Below, in pieces: positions 12,926-24,987 of a DNA stretch of 64,000 bases. Under the pieces are notes generated by a model. It did no database searches and was not told where the DNA came from. It saw only the letters and a list, made by a program, of their open reading frames with translations. Numbering within the stretch: position 1 is the first letter of the stretch; every line of letters begins with the position of its first letter. A program made the translations under genes and the position numbers. Source of the stretch: Hirundichthys speculiger (taxonomy: Eukaryota; Chordata; Actinopteri; Beloniformes; Exocoetidae); the NCBI GenBank assembly GCA_018398805.1, contig JAGFBZ010000906.1:875001-939000 (forward strand), read 5' to 3'.

Positions 12926-14429
12926 CTCACACGGATGACGCTGAAAAATCTGCATGGTCACAGCTCAGGTGTATGAATATTCATAGATCACAGTACACCA
13001 CAACCTTGTGGACGCTCTTCTGCACGATGCAACAACCTACGACGCCATTGCACGATTTCTAATGTGAAACGAACTTCATTTTGGAGGCACGGGCAGATGT
13101 AGTTAATGAGATGACATGTTTTCTCGCGACAATGGGCTGTGCGAACACAAACCGGTGATTTGGCTCCTGTGGTCCTTACAAAACTGATAAGGCAGTGATG
13201 ACTTGTTATCCACACTTCGCTTTTCATTTGTTTTGACCTGTAAGTGGACTTAATATGATGCATTGTGTGTGTATGAGAAGAGAGTGAGAGATGCATATAA
13301 CGGTGGGTGGGATGCTGTCCAAGTGTGTTAGCTCTAAACTGATTACCTCCTTCCTTTGTTTTCATCATCGTGCTCCTTCTCTTTGCATGCTCTGCGCTGC
13401 TGGCTGACTGATCGTATCAGGAAGCGGTCAGCAGCCCAGATTATTTCAATTTCACCGGATTTAAAGAGGGCTTGCAGGAGGTGTGCACATTAGCGGCTCA
13501 GTGCAATTGCATCTGTCAGCATGATCCTTTTTAAGTGCAATTCAATTAGGCTGTAATTCTTTGATTTTATTATGCCCCAGTCTTGCTGGCAAAATGTTCA
13601 CTGCTGGTTGAACAAGGCTGTGTCTAATGTACACAATTTAATTTTCTTAATGAGTTAATGTGCTTTTCATATCCTAATTCCTAGAATAATCTTTGATTCC
13701 ACTATCTGCTGTGGCAGGGTTTTAATGAAAGAGGGCCGTGTAAAAACATCTGTTTGACCTGCGATTAAATCATCTGCATTTACGGGGGAGATATTATCCT
13801 TCCTGGCCCTTTATCTATTTTGGGCAATTATCCTGTGTTACTGCAGCAAAACACGATGCAAATAAAGATGTGTTTGTGTGGTCTCCGTCGTAATGGGAAC
13901 TGTCATCTGGCTTTGTTTTCACATCAAGCTCTGGCTATTGATACAACGCAGTCTCCTTTAAACAAAAGGATGGGGTGATGCTTTATTCTTTGTTTGAGCC
14001 GCGAGCATAAGCTGTGTATAGACTCCTTTTCTGAAAGGTGGGAGGCATGTTGAGCAAATCCTGTTTTCTTTTTGGCAAGTGGTTCGGTAATTGATTAAGC
14101 TGTTTACTACACATGCACACACTTGTGTTCCAAGGCATCCTCTGTAGCAATAACACAAGAAGGTATGAGTGTTTCCACACCTGCTGACTTCACAGAACAT
14201 CTCTGGAGCAGCAGCAGAGAGCCTCTACTCCACTGTTGTGTGAAATGGAGTAAGTCTTATTTCTGCCCTTGACCACCCTATTTCAGACTAAGTCTAAAAT
14301 GGCTTAAAAGCTATGGGACTGGCTCTTTTCACAATGTACCTTCCCTCTTCTCCTCAACAAGATCCATCTTCTTGGTGGTGTGGTCTTCTATCCATGAAGA
14401 AGGGGTGAGTCATTAGCCTGACGCTTGGT
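12926..14429. other. intergenic, mostly unique sequence
   Basis: No gene. It includes the enhancer-like block described at 13420-13900. The remainder is plain sequence without recognised repeats. Confidence 0.5.
13420..13900. promoter_or_regulatory. candidate conserved non-coding element
   Basis: A repeat-free block dense in homeodomain-type cores (TAATT, ATTA, TTAATGAG, CAATTAGG), with GATA-like and TGACCT-type motifs and no simple sequence for about 480 bases. That texture is typical of developmental enhancers in Iroquois gene deserts. Conservation itself is not visible from one sequence, so this is inference. Confidence 0.3.
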
Positions 14430-15506
14430 ACCCTCATCTGGCCTAGCTCCCCGTTATTTACAAGACCTGATAGCATGTTGTGCTCGTCATTCCTAGAATA
14501 TCTTAAAGTAGATTTGGAGGACGGGCCTTCTTCTACCAGGCACCTTTGTTATGGAACCAGCTACCAGTTTGGGTTCAGGAGGCTGACACCACCTCCATCT
14601 TTAAAACTAAATTGAAAACATTTCTGTTTAGTAAGGCCTAATAGTGTGTAAGGGCTAATAGTTATAGCCATAGTTGAAGGAGCTCAGACCAGAGTAGGCT
14701 CGTCTTAATCACAGCTTTGTCATAGCTATGCTGCTATAGGCCTACGCTGCAGGAGGACGCCAACATGATCTGCTGAGCGGTGTCTCCACCTCTCTTCTCC
14801 TTTTCCTTCTCTTTACTCCTCCCTTTCCTCCTCCTCCAGCTCATTCCATAGTTAATTAGGAGCACCTTGTTACTTAACTGTGCTCTGTTTTCTTTCCTGT
14901 AGTTTGTTGTGCTGTTTTCCCCCCCCTTTTTTTCTCTTTTCTTTCTGTATATTTGCAGGCCAGAGTTTCCTGAGTTTCATGCTGACTTGCAGTTCCATCC
15001 TCCGTCCATCCCAGCATTTACCTCCACCTGTGTATGTAGGTGTGTTCGGAGTACCGGCTGGCATGGTGACCGGTGATCTAGTCCTCTGACCATCTCACCT
15101 CAGTGCTGCTACCTGCATCTGTTTATGTAGTCATTTTATTCAGTCATTTGTGTGCTCTCCTCTCTCTGTCCTCCATCCTCTCTCTGTCCTGTCTCTCCTC
15201 TCTTTTTCTTTCCTTACCCGGCTGGCCTTCAGCAGGAAGGTCACCTCCATATGATCCAGGTCCTGCTCAAGGTTTCTTCCTCTTAAAGTGGAGTTTTTCC
15301 TTGCCACTGTTTGGCTTAAAGGTTGTTTTTTTTTTTTTAAATCTCCCTCTGAGGGAGTTTTTTACTTGCCATTATCCTTGATTTGGATTTAATATTATAA
15401 TTTTAGTTAATGATATTTGCTCGGAGGGTCATGCTTCTGGGTCTCTGTAAAGCACCTAGAGACGTTGTAAAAGACGCTGTACAAATAAAATTGAATTGAA
15501 TTGAAT
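14430..15506 (+). mobile_element. 3' end of a non-LTR retrotransposon (CR1/L2-type LINE)
   Basis: Around 14540-14640 a plus-strand frame reads PLLWNQLPVWVQEADTT and then FKTKLKTFLFSKA before a stop. This is the C-terminal WNxLP...FKxxLKTxLF signature of CR1/L2-type reverse transcriptase ORFs. An untranslated tail follows, including the common fish LINE stretch GGTTTCTTCCTCTTAAA ... GTTTTTCCTTGCCACTG and CTGTACAAATAAAATTGAA, ending in a TTGAA pentamer tail at about 15490-15506. The reading frame just upstream is broken by stops, and the catalytic domain is absent, as expected for a 5'-truncated dead copy. Confidence 0.85.
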
Positions 15507-18500
15507 CTCATGACACAAGGTGGCACAGCATGGTTGTCAGCATTGATCAGGCGAATCATTTTCATTGCCCGCTTCCATTCCCCTCACTCTCACAGGAAAC
15601 AGTCAACCAAAACTCGCTACCTATTCACGAATCAGCAGTTTACATGTATCAGAAAAATTCTCAAGTTGGGCCTTGTTGACTTGCAGGCGCCGTCATAAAG
15701 TAAAATGAAATAAAAATAAAATGGCTTGTCTTCCTGAGTAGTTGACCCTGGCTGCACAGATGACAGCTCTCTGAGCTAAAATCTGTCGTGTTTGGGGTTT
15801 TAGCATAGCGAGGAGATAGTTGGGTATCAGGTAGGACACGGGCTCAACCTCATGCTACAAAAACCTCCTTTAGCAGCTTGTCACATTGTCAGTTACAAAG
15901 GAACATCAAGCTACCACTTGTTCAATGGATGACTCGACTGCTTTTCCTTGGAGCTACAAAGCGTGTGACAAAGCAGAGTTTTGACACTCAGGTTTTCAAC
16001 TTTTACTTTGACAGATCTGGATAGGATAGCAAGAAGTAATAGAAATTACGCATTGAAAGTTGAGCTCACTTGTCAGAAGTGTTTTCTCTCATCAAAAGAA
16101 GTTCTGTAAAAGAAAAGGTTTTGACTTAAAGAATCATACACCTTGAAATTATACACAAAGACTCATGCAATTTTAGACTATATGTAGTTTTTCTAGTGTT
16201 ATGTTTGAAGTTCAGACATTTTATACCTTGAACATTAATAGAGCAGCATAAAACCATTTTCTTTGAAAAGGCGCAGGAGCATGGTGCCATTCTTATTAGT
16301 GAAAAGGTGATACGCCCTGTGTCTGTGCTGCAATCTGAGCTGTCTTTTTTTAATGTGTGTTATGAGAGCTGGGTGTTCATGTTGGTGCATGCGTGTCCTT
16401 GTTGTGCAGTTCAAATTTTCCTCCACTTCATAAACCGCATTCTTTGGCTAAAAAATAACACGAATAGAGCCAACACCGGTATGGCTATTAAATCCGGGTG
16501 CTCAACTGCACCACCTACTGGCCTCCTAAAGTTGTATTCTATATGGTGCCTTTAAACAGACTTTGATAGACTTCCAACTAGAGCACTCAGACAAAAAAAA
16601 AAAATCCAGTGGATTAAAACAATATCAGAAAAGTAATTTTATAATGCACTTGTAGCTGTGTGATTGCTGTTTATTACAGATTTAAGAGCAATGAACCATC
16701 AAGAGGCCAGAAGTTACTTGTCTAAGTTAGCCAGATGTTTATTTGATTGTTTGACAGTCGTGCAGTGTCACTCATGCCTTTGTGGTTATAGATAGTCGAG
16801 TGCCCCGTTGCCACACCCTGGGATAAGACTAGTTGGTGCTGCCATTGTCTGTAATATTCTATCATGCAGCTGCCGTGCTGACTAACGCAGCGAGGAGAGA
16901 CACATGGATGCACGCCGGTCAGGCCCTTCTTGTGGTGGGTGCTAGATTTGCTACCGAATTATGGAATGTGTTTTTCCCTTTAATCTTGTGTTTTCCCTGC
17001 TGTTTTTTTTTTCTTTTCTTTTTTGTGCCTAGTTTGAAACTGGTTTGGTTCTCCATGGGTGACTCCGTGTCCCCGTTTCAGGCATGGATGTTGTTTCTGC
17101 CTCAGTGGTGCCAACACGGGGAGGCAAAACTTTCCCTAACCACTGAACCCACCCATGACCTTACTGCGTCAGACTCACTTTCCCCTCAGGGACAGACTTT
17201 TATTTAAGGTGTACAGAAAACATGCAACCATGTAATATCTGTTGGCCCCAGCCTGGAGTTTAACAGGGAGAATGGTTTAGAAATACTGCCTCAAAGTGGG
17301 ATGATTGACATGTTTAAACAACGATATATCATTCAAAGGAATTCTCATTAAATGGTTTGGCTCAGTGTGGTTAGCATTGCAAAACAGGAATAATCTGCTC
17401 CGTTTGGTTGTGTTTGATGGTGCATATTCCTCCAGGACCGAGTCTGTGAGAACTTATTTTCTCTGCACTCCACACTTTAATGCTTAAAATGTTTCTGGCA
17501 GATGGGCCAATAAAAGTCCAGTGCCATCAGCTCATCCTCCTGGCTCGCGCTCTTCCCTCAGACAAATCACAGAGCCGGTTTGCGCCGGAGGGAGCTCAAA
17601 TCCTTGACCTGCCCCTCTCCCGTGACCTCTGCGGGTGGAGTGGAGTGTCATAATCTGAGCGGCGCACTCTGTGCAGACGGAGTCAGGTCCCCTCTGTTGT
17701 GCCATTACCAGTGAGTGTTATTACCCGTCCGTGCACAGGAAAATATGCCTTGATTTCCATCGACCTGTTACAGAATCAATGCTTTTAAAAATCTTAGACA
17801 CCTTTTACTTAAGAGCAAAAGCATGCATTTTATGTTTTGACATGGTCATATTGATTGGGGTGACGCTGGGAGACTGGTGGAGTGTGGTGTAAAGGGGGTA
17901 TATTAGTGGCGGGGGCGGGGGGGGAGTGTGTGTTGACCTCTTTCGAACATACTCTTACTCTCTCTCTTTCTCTCTCTCTCGCTCTGTCTCAATCTTTGCA
18001 CTTCTTTCTTTTGCCCTCTCAGTCGCTGCCAGTGTCTGGTAACACTGCCATCCTTAATGGCTTTTCTGTGCTCTATCTAACCCCCCCTCCCCAACCCCAC
18101 ACTCCCACCCTCTTCCCACACCCCCACCATCCCCATCTCTTTCTTGCATCTCCTCCATCTCCCTACCTTCTCTTCTCTCTCTCAAGCCTTATTCTGTGCA
18201 CCCCTCTACTAATCGATACTCAGTGCCCCCCCCACCTCGTCCACAGGACACGTCACTCACACTTGGCCCCTCTGATAAATTATGGATGGGGCCCCTCTCA
18301 CATCGCATCTAAAATTTCTATTGTGTTTGTCAATGGATGATCGATACGTCACCTCACAAAATCCTCAAAGCTCCTGCTCTCCGTCCACTCTTCCATTCCC
18401 CGACTCCTCGACCGCTTTTTTAGTTTGTTTATGATTTCGGCTTCTGGAAGAGCCGTGAGCGGGGGGGTCTCCAGGGTGACAGAAAGGTAATCATCAAAAA

Positions 18501-18866
18501 AATGCGCCCGTCCCTTCTTTTTTTTTTGCTTCACCTTCTCACTTTGCCTCTGTCATCCCTTCGCGTGCTCTTTCTGCCACTTCTTTTTTTTTTTTCTTTC
18601 TGAAACGTCGTTTAACATGTGTCAACGCTGGGTTCAGACAAAACACCAGAGTTTGACATATGTGGTTTGATGCCATTTTGTGGAGTCTGACAAAACCACA
18701 TAGGTCTGTATCTTCTGTTTTCACTGGCAGCATTTATCCGCCCCCGTGCCCTGAGATTTCACTAAGGGAAACCAACGACCGGGGTGGATGTTTGAAGGGA
18801 ATGAGGATTTGAAAGGAGACAGGCAAGAATGGCCTTAGCTCCTATTCCATACTGAACCAAATACAG
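15507..18866. other. gene-free intergenic sequence
   Basis: No gene. It has T-rich runs near 17005-17030, pyrimidine-rich DNA at 17955-17990 and 18080-18190, and T-runs at about 18515 and 18585. 17510-17800 is non-repetitive and moderately GC-rich and could be regulatory (weak inference). Confidence 0.55.
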
Positions 18867-19467
18867 TAGGGGTGTGAAAAAAATCGATTTGGCAATATAA
18901 TCGCGATTTTCGGCCACCCAATATAATATCGAATTTTTCAGCTCCTAATATTGATTTTTTTTAGGAACAATTTCAATGTTCAATTTCAATTTTTAAAGAA
19001 TTTCAAAAAATCGTTTTGGCAATATATCGCAATTTTCGGCCACCCAATATAATATCGATTTTTCAGCTCCTAATATCGATTTTTTTTTTTAGGAACAATT
19101 TCAATGTTCAATTTCAATTTTCAAGGAATTTCAAAACAACCTATTTAATAAATAGGTTGTTTTGAAGCAAATAGTTTTGACTCAGTTTGTCCTCTGAATG
19201 ATCAATATCATCTGATGAACATATACAGCAACTTGATTTTTCATCTCTACTTTTAATTTTGATATTAACTGGGTAGAATATCGCAATATATCGTGGTATC
19301 GCGATATCGTGATTATATATATATATATATATATTTTTTTTTTTGCACTGACTTGGGAGAAGCTCTCAGAGCATTCTGATTCTGATTCTGATATTATATC
19401 GTGATCAAGTATATCAAGTATCATGATACATATCGTATTGCGAGGTCCTTGCCAATACTCACCCCTA
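18867..19467. mobile_element. hAT-like MITE with internal tandem duplication
   Basis: Ends are TAGGGGTGTGA and, on the opposite strand, TAGGGGTGAGT, an 8-bp perfect terminal inverted repeat. Inside, a unit of about 125 bp (from GGCAATATAATCGCGATTTT to GAATTTCAAAA) occurs twice in tandem at about 18890-19010 and 19015-19135. Further in are many ATCGAT/ATCGCGAT palindromes and an (AT)n run at about 19315-19333. The flanks do not show a convincing 8-bp duplication, so the insertion is old or the end was altered. Confidence 0.7.
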
Positions 19468-20935
19468 GTAAACAGTACAGGTGTTTATTCTTTAATGTAT
19501 CGACTATACGGAGGCGGGAGTGCTACTTTTTTTTTTTTCGCGAAAGAGAAGGGAACCCATTCATTTCTCTTAATTCAAACACATCATCCACATGTCTCCG
19601 TGTTTGGTTCTCACACTCGCACCTCAAACTCCCTCACTTTCTCCCTGTCGCACCATAGAAACCGTGCACGATCGTTGCCGAGCTGGGGCTGTAATTTAAG
19701 TGGTGTTGGGCTTATCACAGCCTTACTTTCAGCTGTGATCTCTGGCCCTGAGCAACACCTGCTCGTTACACCAGTTCACACCTCCCACCTGCTGACGAGA
19801 GAAACTATGCTGCCTAATAACTTCAGCGGCGGCTCTCTGGCTCCTTTTCCATGACCACTTAACCCCTGACACAGCTTTTTAAGTGAAGGTCTGGTATGTG
19901 TCTGCCAGCCTCAGCTTGGCAGCCGCGCCTTTGTACCATTACCTTAAGTGACATGCAGTCTCCTGTCAGCAGTGAGGCATGAAACTACCCCCAGGAACAC
20001 TCTTTGAACATGTTTCATATTTATGTCTTCCTGGAAGCTTCATTGTGAGTTGGCAGTCTTGCTTAGAGGAGGTCAGTTTATTTTCACATTTGATTTTTCT
20101 ACTTATTTACACAGTTGGGAAAATTAGTTAAAATCAAAGCGAAGCCTTAAATAACTCATCGGCTCTTGTCCCGTCGCATGCAGTTAAAACGACAAGTTAC
20201 TGAAGGTTTATCTTTAAATTTATTTAACTGGAGCGGAGGAGCGGGGCAGAGTTCATGGCGCGCCGGGGTCAGAAAGAGCTCAGCCTGTTTGGGCTTGGCC
20301 TCTCAAACTCGTGATCTGCTTCCTGTCTTTCTGCACTTCAGCAACGTCTGCGAGGTCTGCACGCAGCATCCCCCACCCGGCCCGCACCCAGTTGTCCACC
20401 CACCCACTCCCAAGGTGAAAATCTTTGCCTCTCCAGAATGTCTCAGACAGATCTAGCAGGCTTACACCAAGAACATAAGTGACCCTTGCTGCATAGATAG
20501 ACCCTAATAGACACTCATCAATTATCCTACGAACACACACACGTACACACACACATTTCCTACTGACAGACAAATTGCAGAGGAGTAAGGCATGCCGTGC
20601 AGGAAGAAAAACTCCTCGTGAGCAGAGGTCAGTGGCTTTTATCTTTAGTGTGTCTGACCTTAGCATGAGCTGTATCCATCTTAGGATCTCATGAGAGTAG
20701 CTGCAAGTAAACGTTGAATATATCTATTTCTGCCTGTGAAAATCAGGACTTAGACAAACTGTAATGTAGCAGAAAGGCAGTGTGGTACTGGAGATTAAGT
20801 GTCACTGTGTAGTATATAAAGTATATTTGTCCTATATTTGGTAAGGATAATCATCAAAAGCCATAAGTGAATTGTTAACCTCATAATTAAGTGTTCTTGA
20901 GTAAGAGTCTTAAGCCGATTGATCACTTCTATAAG
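19468..20935. other. gene-free intergenic sequence
   Basis: No gene or recognised repeat; a short T-run is at 19530-19540 and a CA-rich patch at about 20535-20552. The open frames on both strands show no domain. Confidence 0.55.
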
Positions 20936-21200
20936 TCTGCCCATTCATCTATTTTCTACCACTTGTGAGGCAACAGAACCAGATCACGCCAGACATCCCT
21001 CTTCTCGGTTTTTCCATGCAAGGCTTTCTCATCTGAGGCGCCTAATCTCCCTAGCATTTCCTGCATCTTCCTCTCGGCAGTCTTTCAGTCAGACTCATGC
21101 GAAAACCCCTCATCTGAGAGGTGTTCAGAAGTCATCCCAACCAGAGGAAGTCTCCAAATCCAGGGAGGCGCATGCAGACTGGTTAGGCAAACTCTGAAAC
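20936..21200 (-). mobile_element. degenerate LINE fragment (probable)
   Basis: The sequence from CATTCATCTATTTTCTACC through CACCTCATCTGAGAGGTGTTC-like text to the CATCCCAACCAGA block follows, with many changes, the order of a very common fish non-LTR retroelement coding region read on its antisense strand. No intact frame survives. Family assignment is from memory and should be tested; orientation is likewise tentative. Confidence 0.45.
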
Positions 21201-22803
21201 ACCCCTCATTATCCTTGAGAGGCTGCAGGGCTGATTCAGCGCTCTATGGTTATGATGAAAATTGTCATGTTACTCCCGAGTATGACATTCCTCTCTCCAG
21301 TACCCTGATTCCCTTTTTCACATTGTCTGTTCAAGTCCAGGACTTTTGCACATATCCTGCACCTCTATTCAGATCCTGAAGCATCAGGTGAAAGTTGTAC
21401 TCTCCACCAACAGACTGGTGAAAGGAGATGCATCAACACCTTGTTGCATACATTGAAGGACATGGGATGAACACCCAGGTATCTGTAGTCCCCCTCTTCT
21501 TGTTGAAGACATTGATTTAGGAACGTGTGTTATATAAACTGATTGCATGTTGGGCTCACTAGAGCATGTGTCTCATTGAGCAATGGATGCCATAGAGACC
21601 CTTCTCTCTTTTTTTTTTTGGTTCTGTTGACTTGCACACTTCCTCTTTGCTTCCTTCTCAGAATTGAGTTCTCTGGAAAAAATGGAAATGTCGTCCTCCT
21701 CTCTCCACCGTCAGTTCAGATTTGCCTCCAAGTGTATTCGGACTTCAAGATTTGTGTGACAAACACAATTGCCTTCAAATTCCCAGAGCCCCGTCTCCTT
21801 ACCGGCCTCATGCCTTGTAATACATTATTCACGTCCGCTCTTGCCCTCTCTACACATCCTAGCCCACTCGCACTGAGACACGGACAGTCACATACGACTC
21901 CGCTGGCAGAAAATCCATACGGCCTTGACATCTTTGCTTCAAGTAGGCAATTAGAGGAACTGCAATCTGGGTCCTTTTTTCCCTGATATTTGTAGTTAAA
22001 GGTTGATGAAATAATGTAAAGATGCCGTTAACATCACAGCATTTTTATTTTCACCTAAAAGAGTTGTAATGATTTTGTTCTAGGGCAGCGGCCAATCAAG
22101 AATAAATCACGTTCTCACAAGCATTTCATGAGAAAAGGTAAAAAAATAAAAATATTACAACTTTATGGGCAACAGTGTATTTTGGCAGAGAGAAAATCAT
22201 CATGACTGCATGTTTTCAGTGGGCACGGTCGGTTAAGACGGCGATAAAAGCTCATGCTGCAACCGTTCTTTGAACTGAGCCGCACAGTGTTTTATAAAGG
22301 TTTTAAACTTTAATATGTTTAAACCCTAAATCATCTGATAACATCACCTGATTAGCCCCAAACTCAGTCTTGCAACACAACAGTAACCGCAAATTCACAG
22401 CACAACCAGGATCGCAGGGCTGCTAAAAGGTACATTTGGTGAAAGACTTTGCGAAAGATGATGCTGTTTTCAAAGAGCCCTGAAGTCATCAGGTCTCACT
22501 GGTACTTGGTGAAGAAAACAATGACACTGAGGTGGTCTGAAGTCATTAAAAAAAAGTTCTTGAAGATCCCATCAGCGAGCATCACGAACGAATCTGTGGA
22601 GGTGCAGGGGAGCTGGTCGTGTTGTAAAGGAGATAATCCCCCAAAACGCGAACACTGTTTGGATTCTATGTTGACTGCAACTTTCTAAAAGCTAATTCGT
22701 CAGTAAAACAAGGAGCCTGCACTTTATTTCTGAACAGTATTCACGGCCTGTTTCAGAAACATTGGACATCAAGACAATGCTATTGTAAACTCCGGACAGT
22801 GTA
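21201..22803. other. gene-free intergenic sequence
   Basis: 21201-21480 may continue the degraded LINE, but I cannot follow it. The rest is plain AT-rich DNA without recognised genes or repeats. Confidence 0.45.
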
Positions 22804-23499
22804 CAGTGATCCCTTATTTTTCGCGGTCAATGAGGACCGGCGCCCCCCGCGTAAATCACAATCCGCAAACGGGAGCCGTAGCCCCCCGAGCCTCAATAAT
22901 GTGTTTAGAATATGTTTAAAACCCCCAAAAAGTAGCGAGGCACTGCAGCGAACAAGACAAAGGCTCAGCTGTGGTCTTTCTGTTACCTTCACAGCCTCTG
23001 GTCTCTGAACCGTAGTAAACAAACTGCTGGTATTGTGCTATTTTTGGCTTGTAATTAGCGGCTAACACGCTAACAACAACAAAACGAAAAGTTCGGTTTT
23101 TGCTGCATGGAATGAGCACTTTATTCTGGCACTGCAGGAACTTGTAACATCACACAGGTTGTATTGTTTGGCTCCTGTCGGTTAACAGAGAATGTAAATC
23201 TATACACGCTGGGCTGCTGTTTATGCTCACTCTACTTTTCATCTAACCCCGTTTTATTCTGCCGTCCCACAACATACACACTCCATTACCCATAAGGCCA
23301 CATCATTACCCATAAGGCTACCTTCTTAAAGGGGCCGGACTGACTCACAGCATTTCTTCACTGTGAGAGAACGCACACAACATCCTGTGATGTTTCTGCG
23401 ATTTTTTAAATTTTTTAAAATTGTATTATATATTTCTGAAAAAATCTGCGAATAACTAAAACCATGGAACTTAAACCGCGAATTGGCAAGGGATCACTG
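22804..23499. mobile_element. TA-flanked MITE, copy B (696 bp, full length)
   Basis: Same ends and orientation as copy A: CAGTGATCCCTT ... AAGGGATCACTG with TA on both sides (22802-22803 and 23500-23501). Similarity to copy A is continuous with scattered substitutions and small indels. No transposase is encoded. Confidence 0.85.
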
Positions 23500-24987
23500 T
23501 AATTGAATATTAAACATTTCACATTTTAAAATTGTCAATAATAGTCATATGATGCCACTTCTTTTTCTTACTGCTCTAACAGTCACATCCTACGAAATAA
23601 TAATGAGCCTTTGGGGCTTTGTCTTTGTGAGTTTCATGTGAATGTACTTGATTGGACAGACTGCTGCTCTCTTTTACAGCTCGGTTTCAGCTGTTTGTGC
23701 ACCGTTTCAAGATGGAAAATTTTCTTACCCGACTGTGTCGTGCCAACACATGAGCGCAGCTAAGCACCCCATGCTGTGGCCACGGCCCTCGCGGTATAAC
23801 CTGTCTCCCCGCCGACTCGCTTCCATGTGCTGACACCCCGCCGCAACCGAGCACAGGCCTGTCTGCCGCTTAATGGTGAAAAACGAGAGCTGTCATGTCG
23901 TAATCGTGTAATAACCGTGCACGGTGTCACTTTCAGCAATTAATGGAGATGCTGTGACTGGATTGCGTAAATCCTGGCTAAGTCGGCTGCAGCAGGGTGA
24001 GGCAGAGAAGTGGAGTTGGGGAAGCTCACGTCGGAGCGCGGCGGTTTATTTGTTCCTGCGTGGACGCTTCAGTGTGAAAGGCTGAATTCTGTATTTGTGT
24101 TTGTAGCTTCAAGCGTTTTGATGAGTGATTGTCCAAAAAAAAGAGGGACTGAAAGTTCAGGAGGTGATAGTAGAGGAGGGAAAATGCTGGTATTTTTGCT
24201 TTTTTTGTATACCTGCAGGAAATTCCTTTTTAACCCATTGCCACATGTATTGTAAAATATGAAATCATACTTATCCGAGATTAAAGGTTTTAACATATGA
24301 GATATAAAAAGATTAACAAGGACAGAAGTTGCCTCTGTAGGTGTTTTTGTTGTTGTTGTTTTGATAATGAATTTGTAATACAGTCTGTGGAAGAATAAAT
24401 AAATAAAAATCAGCATAAAATGTTTAGAGCTGTGTTTAGTCATTGCTTGGAATATTTAAGTATCCTCAGCATGTCTAAATCACGCTTAGAGAGTCCAGGG
24501 GCGTCGGTAGTGTCTGAAGACGGTTGTGAGGAGAGGTCAGGGGGGCGGAGGGGGTGGGGCTCATAGCCTGCCCATAAGGCTGCTCTTTATAGAGGGCAGA
24601 CATATGAGGTGAGCAGGGCAAGCTGTCAGTGGGCCCTGAGTAATAACTACAGCAGTCTGCTCCTGCGAAACCCTCTGATTGTTTTAAATTTGTTTGGGTG
24701 TGGGCGGTCTCTGACTTTACGAGGTGTCGGGATAGCAGCGAGTTAGCGTGCGTTCGAGAGAGCAGATTTCTATATGTCTTTTCTCCTGCTTGTAGTGAGT
24801 CAGTTCTATGTTTAGATCAGGGCCGGTGCCCATCGTCAAAGCAGCTCTTTGCATTTTAACGGCGAAATAATCGGCCGCGAGAACTGATTATACCAGCCTT
24901 TGGTTTTTGTAGAGTTAAGAATTTCAGAAAAAAAAACAAAAATATGTACAACTTTGTGACTGTCATTTTTGGATAAATAAACATAAA
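23500..24987. other. intergenic sequence with an enhancer-like block
   Basis: No gene. 23660-23990 is repeat-free and rich in homeodomain and E-box-like motifs (TTAATGG, CAATTAATGG, CAGCTG-type) and could be a regulatory element (inference). A TTG trinucleotide run is near 24345-24360. Confidence 0.4.
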
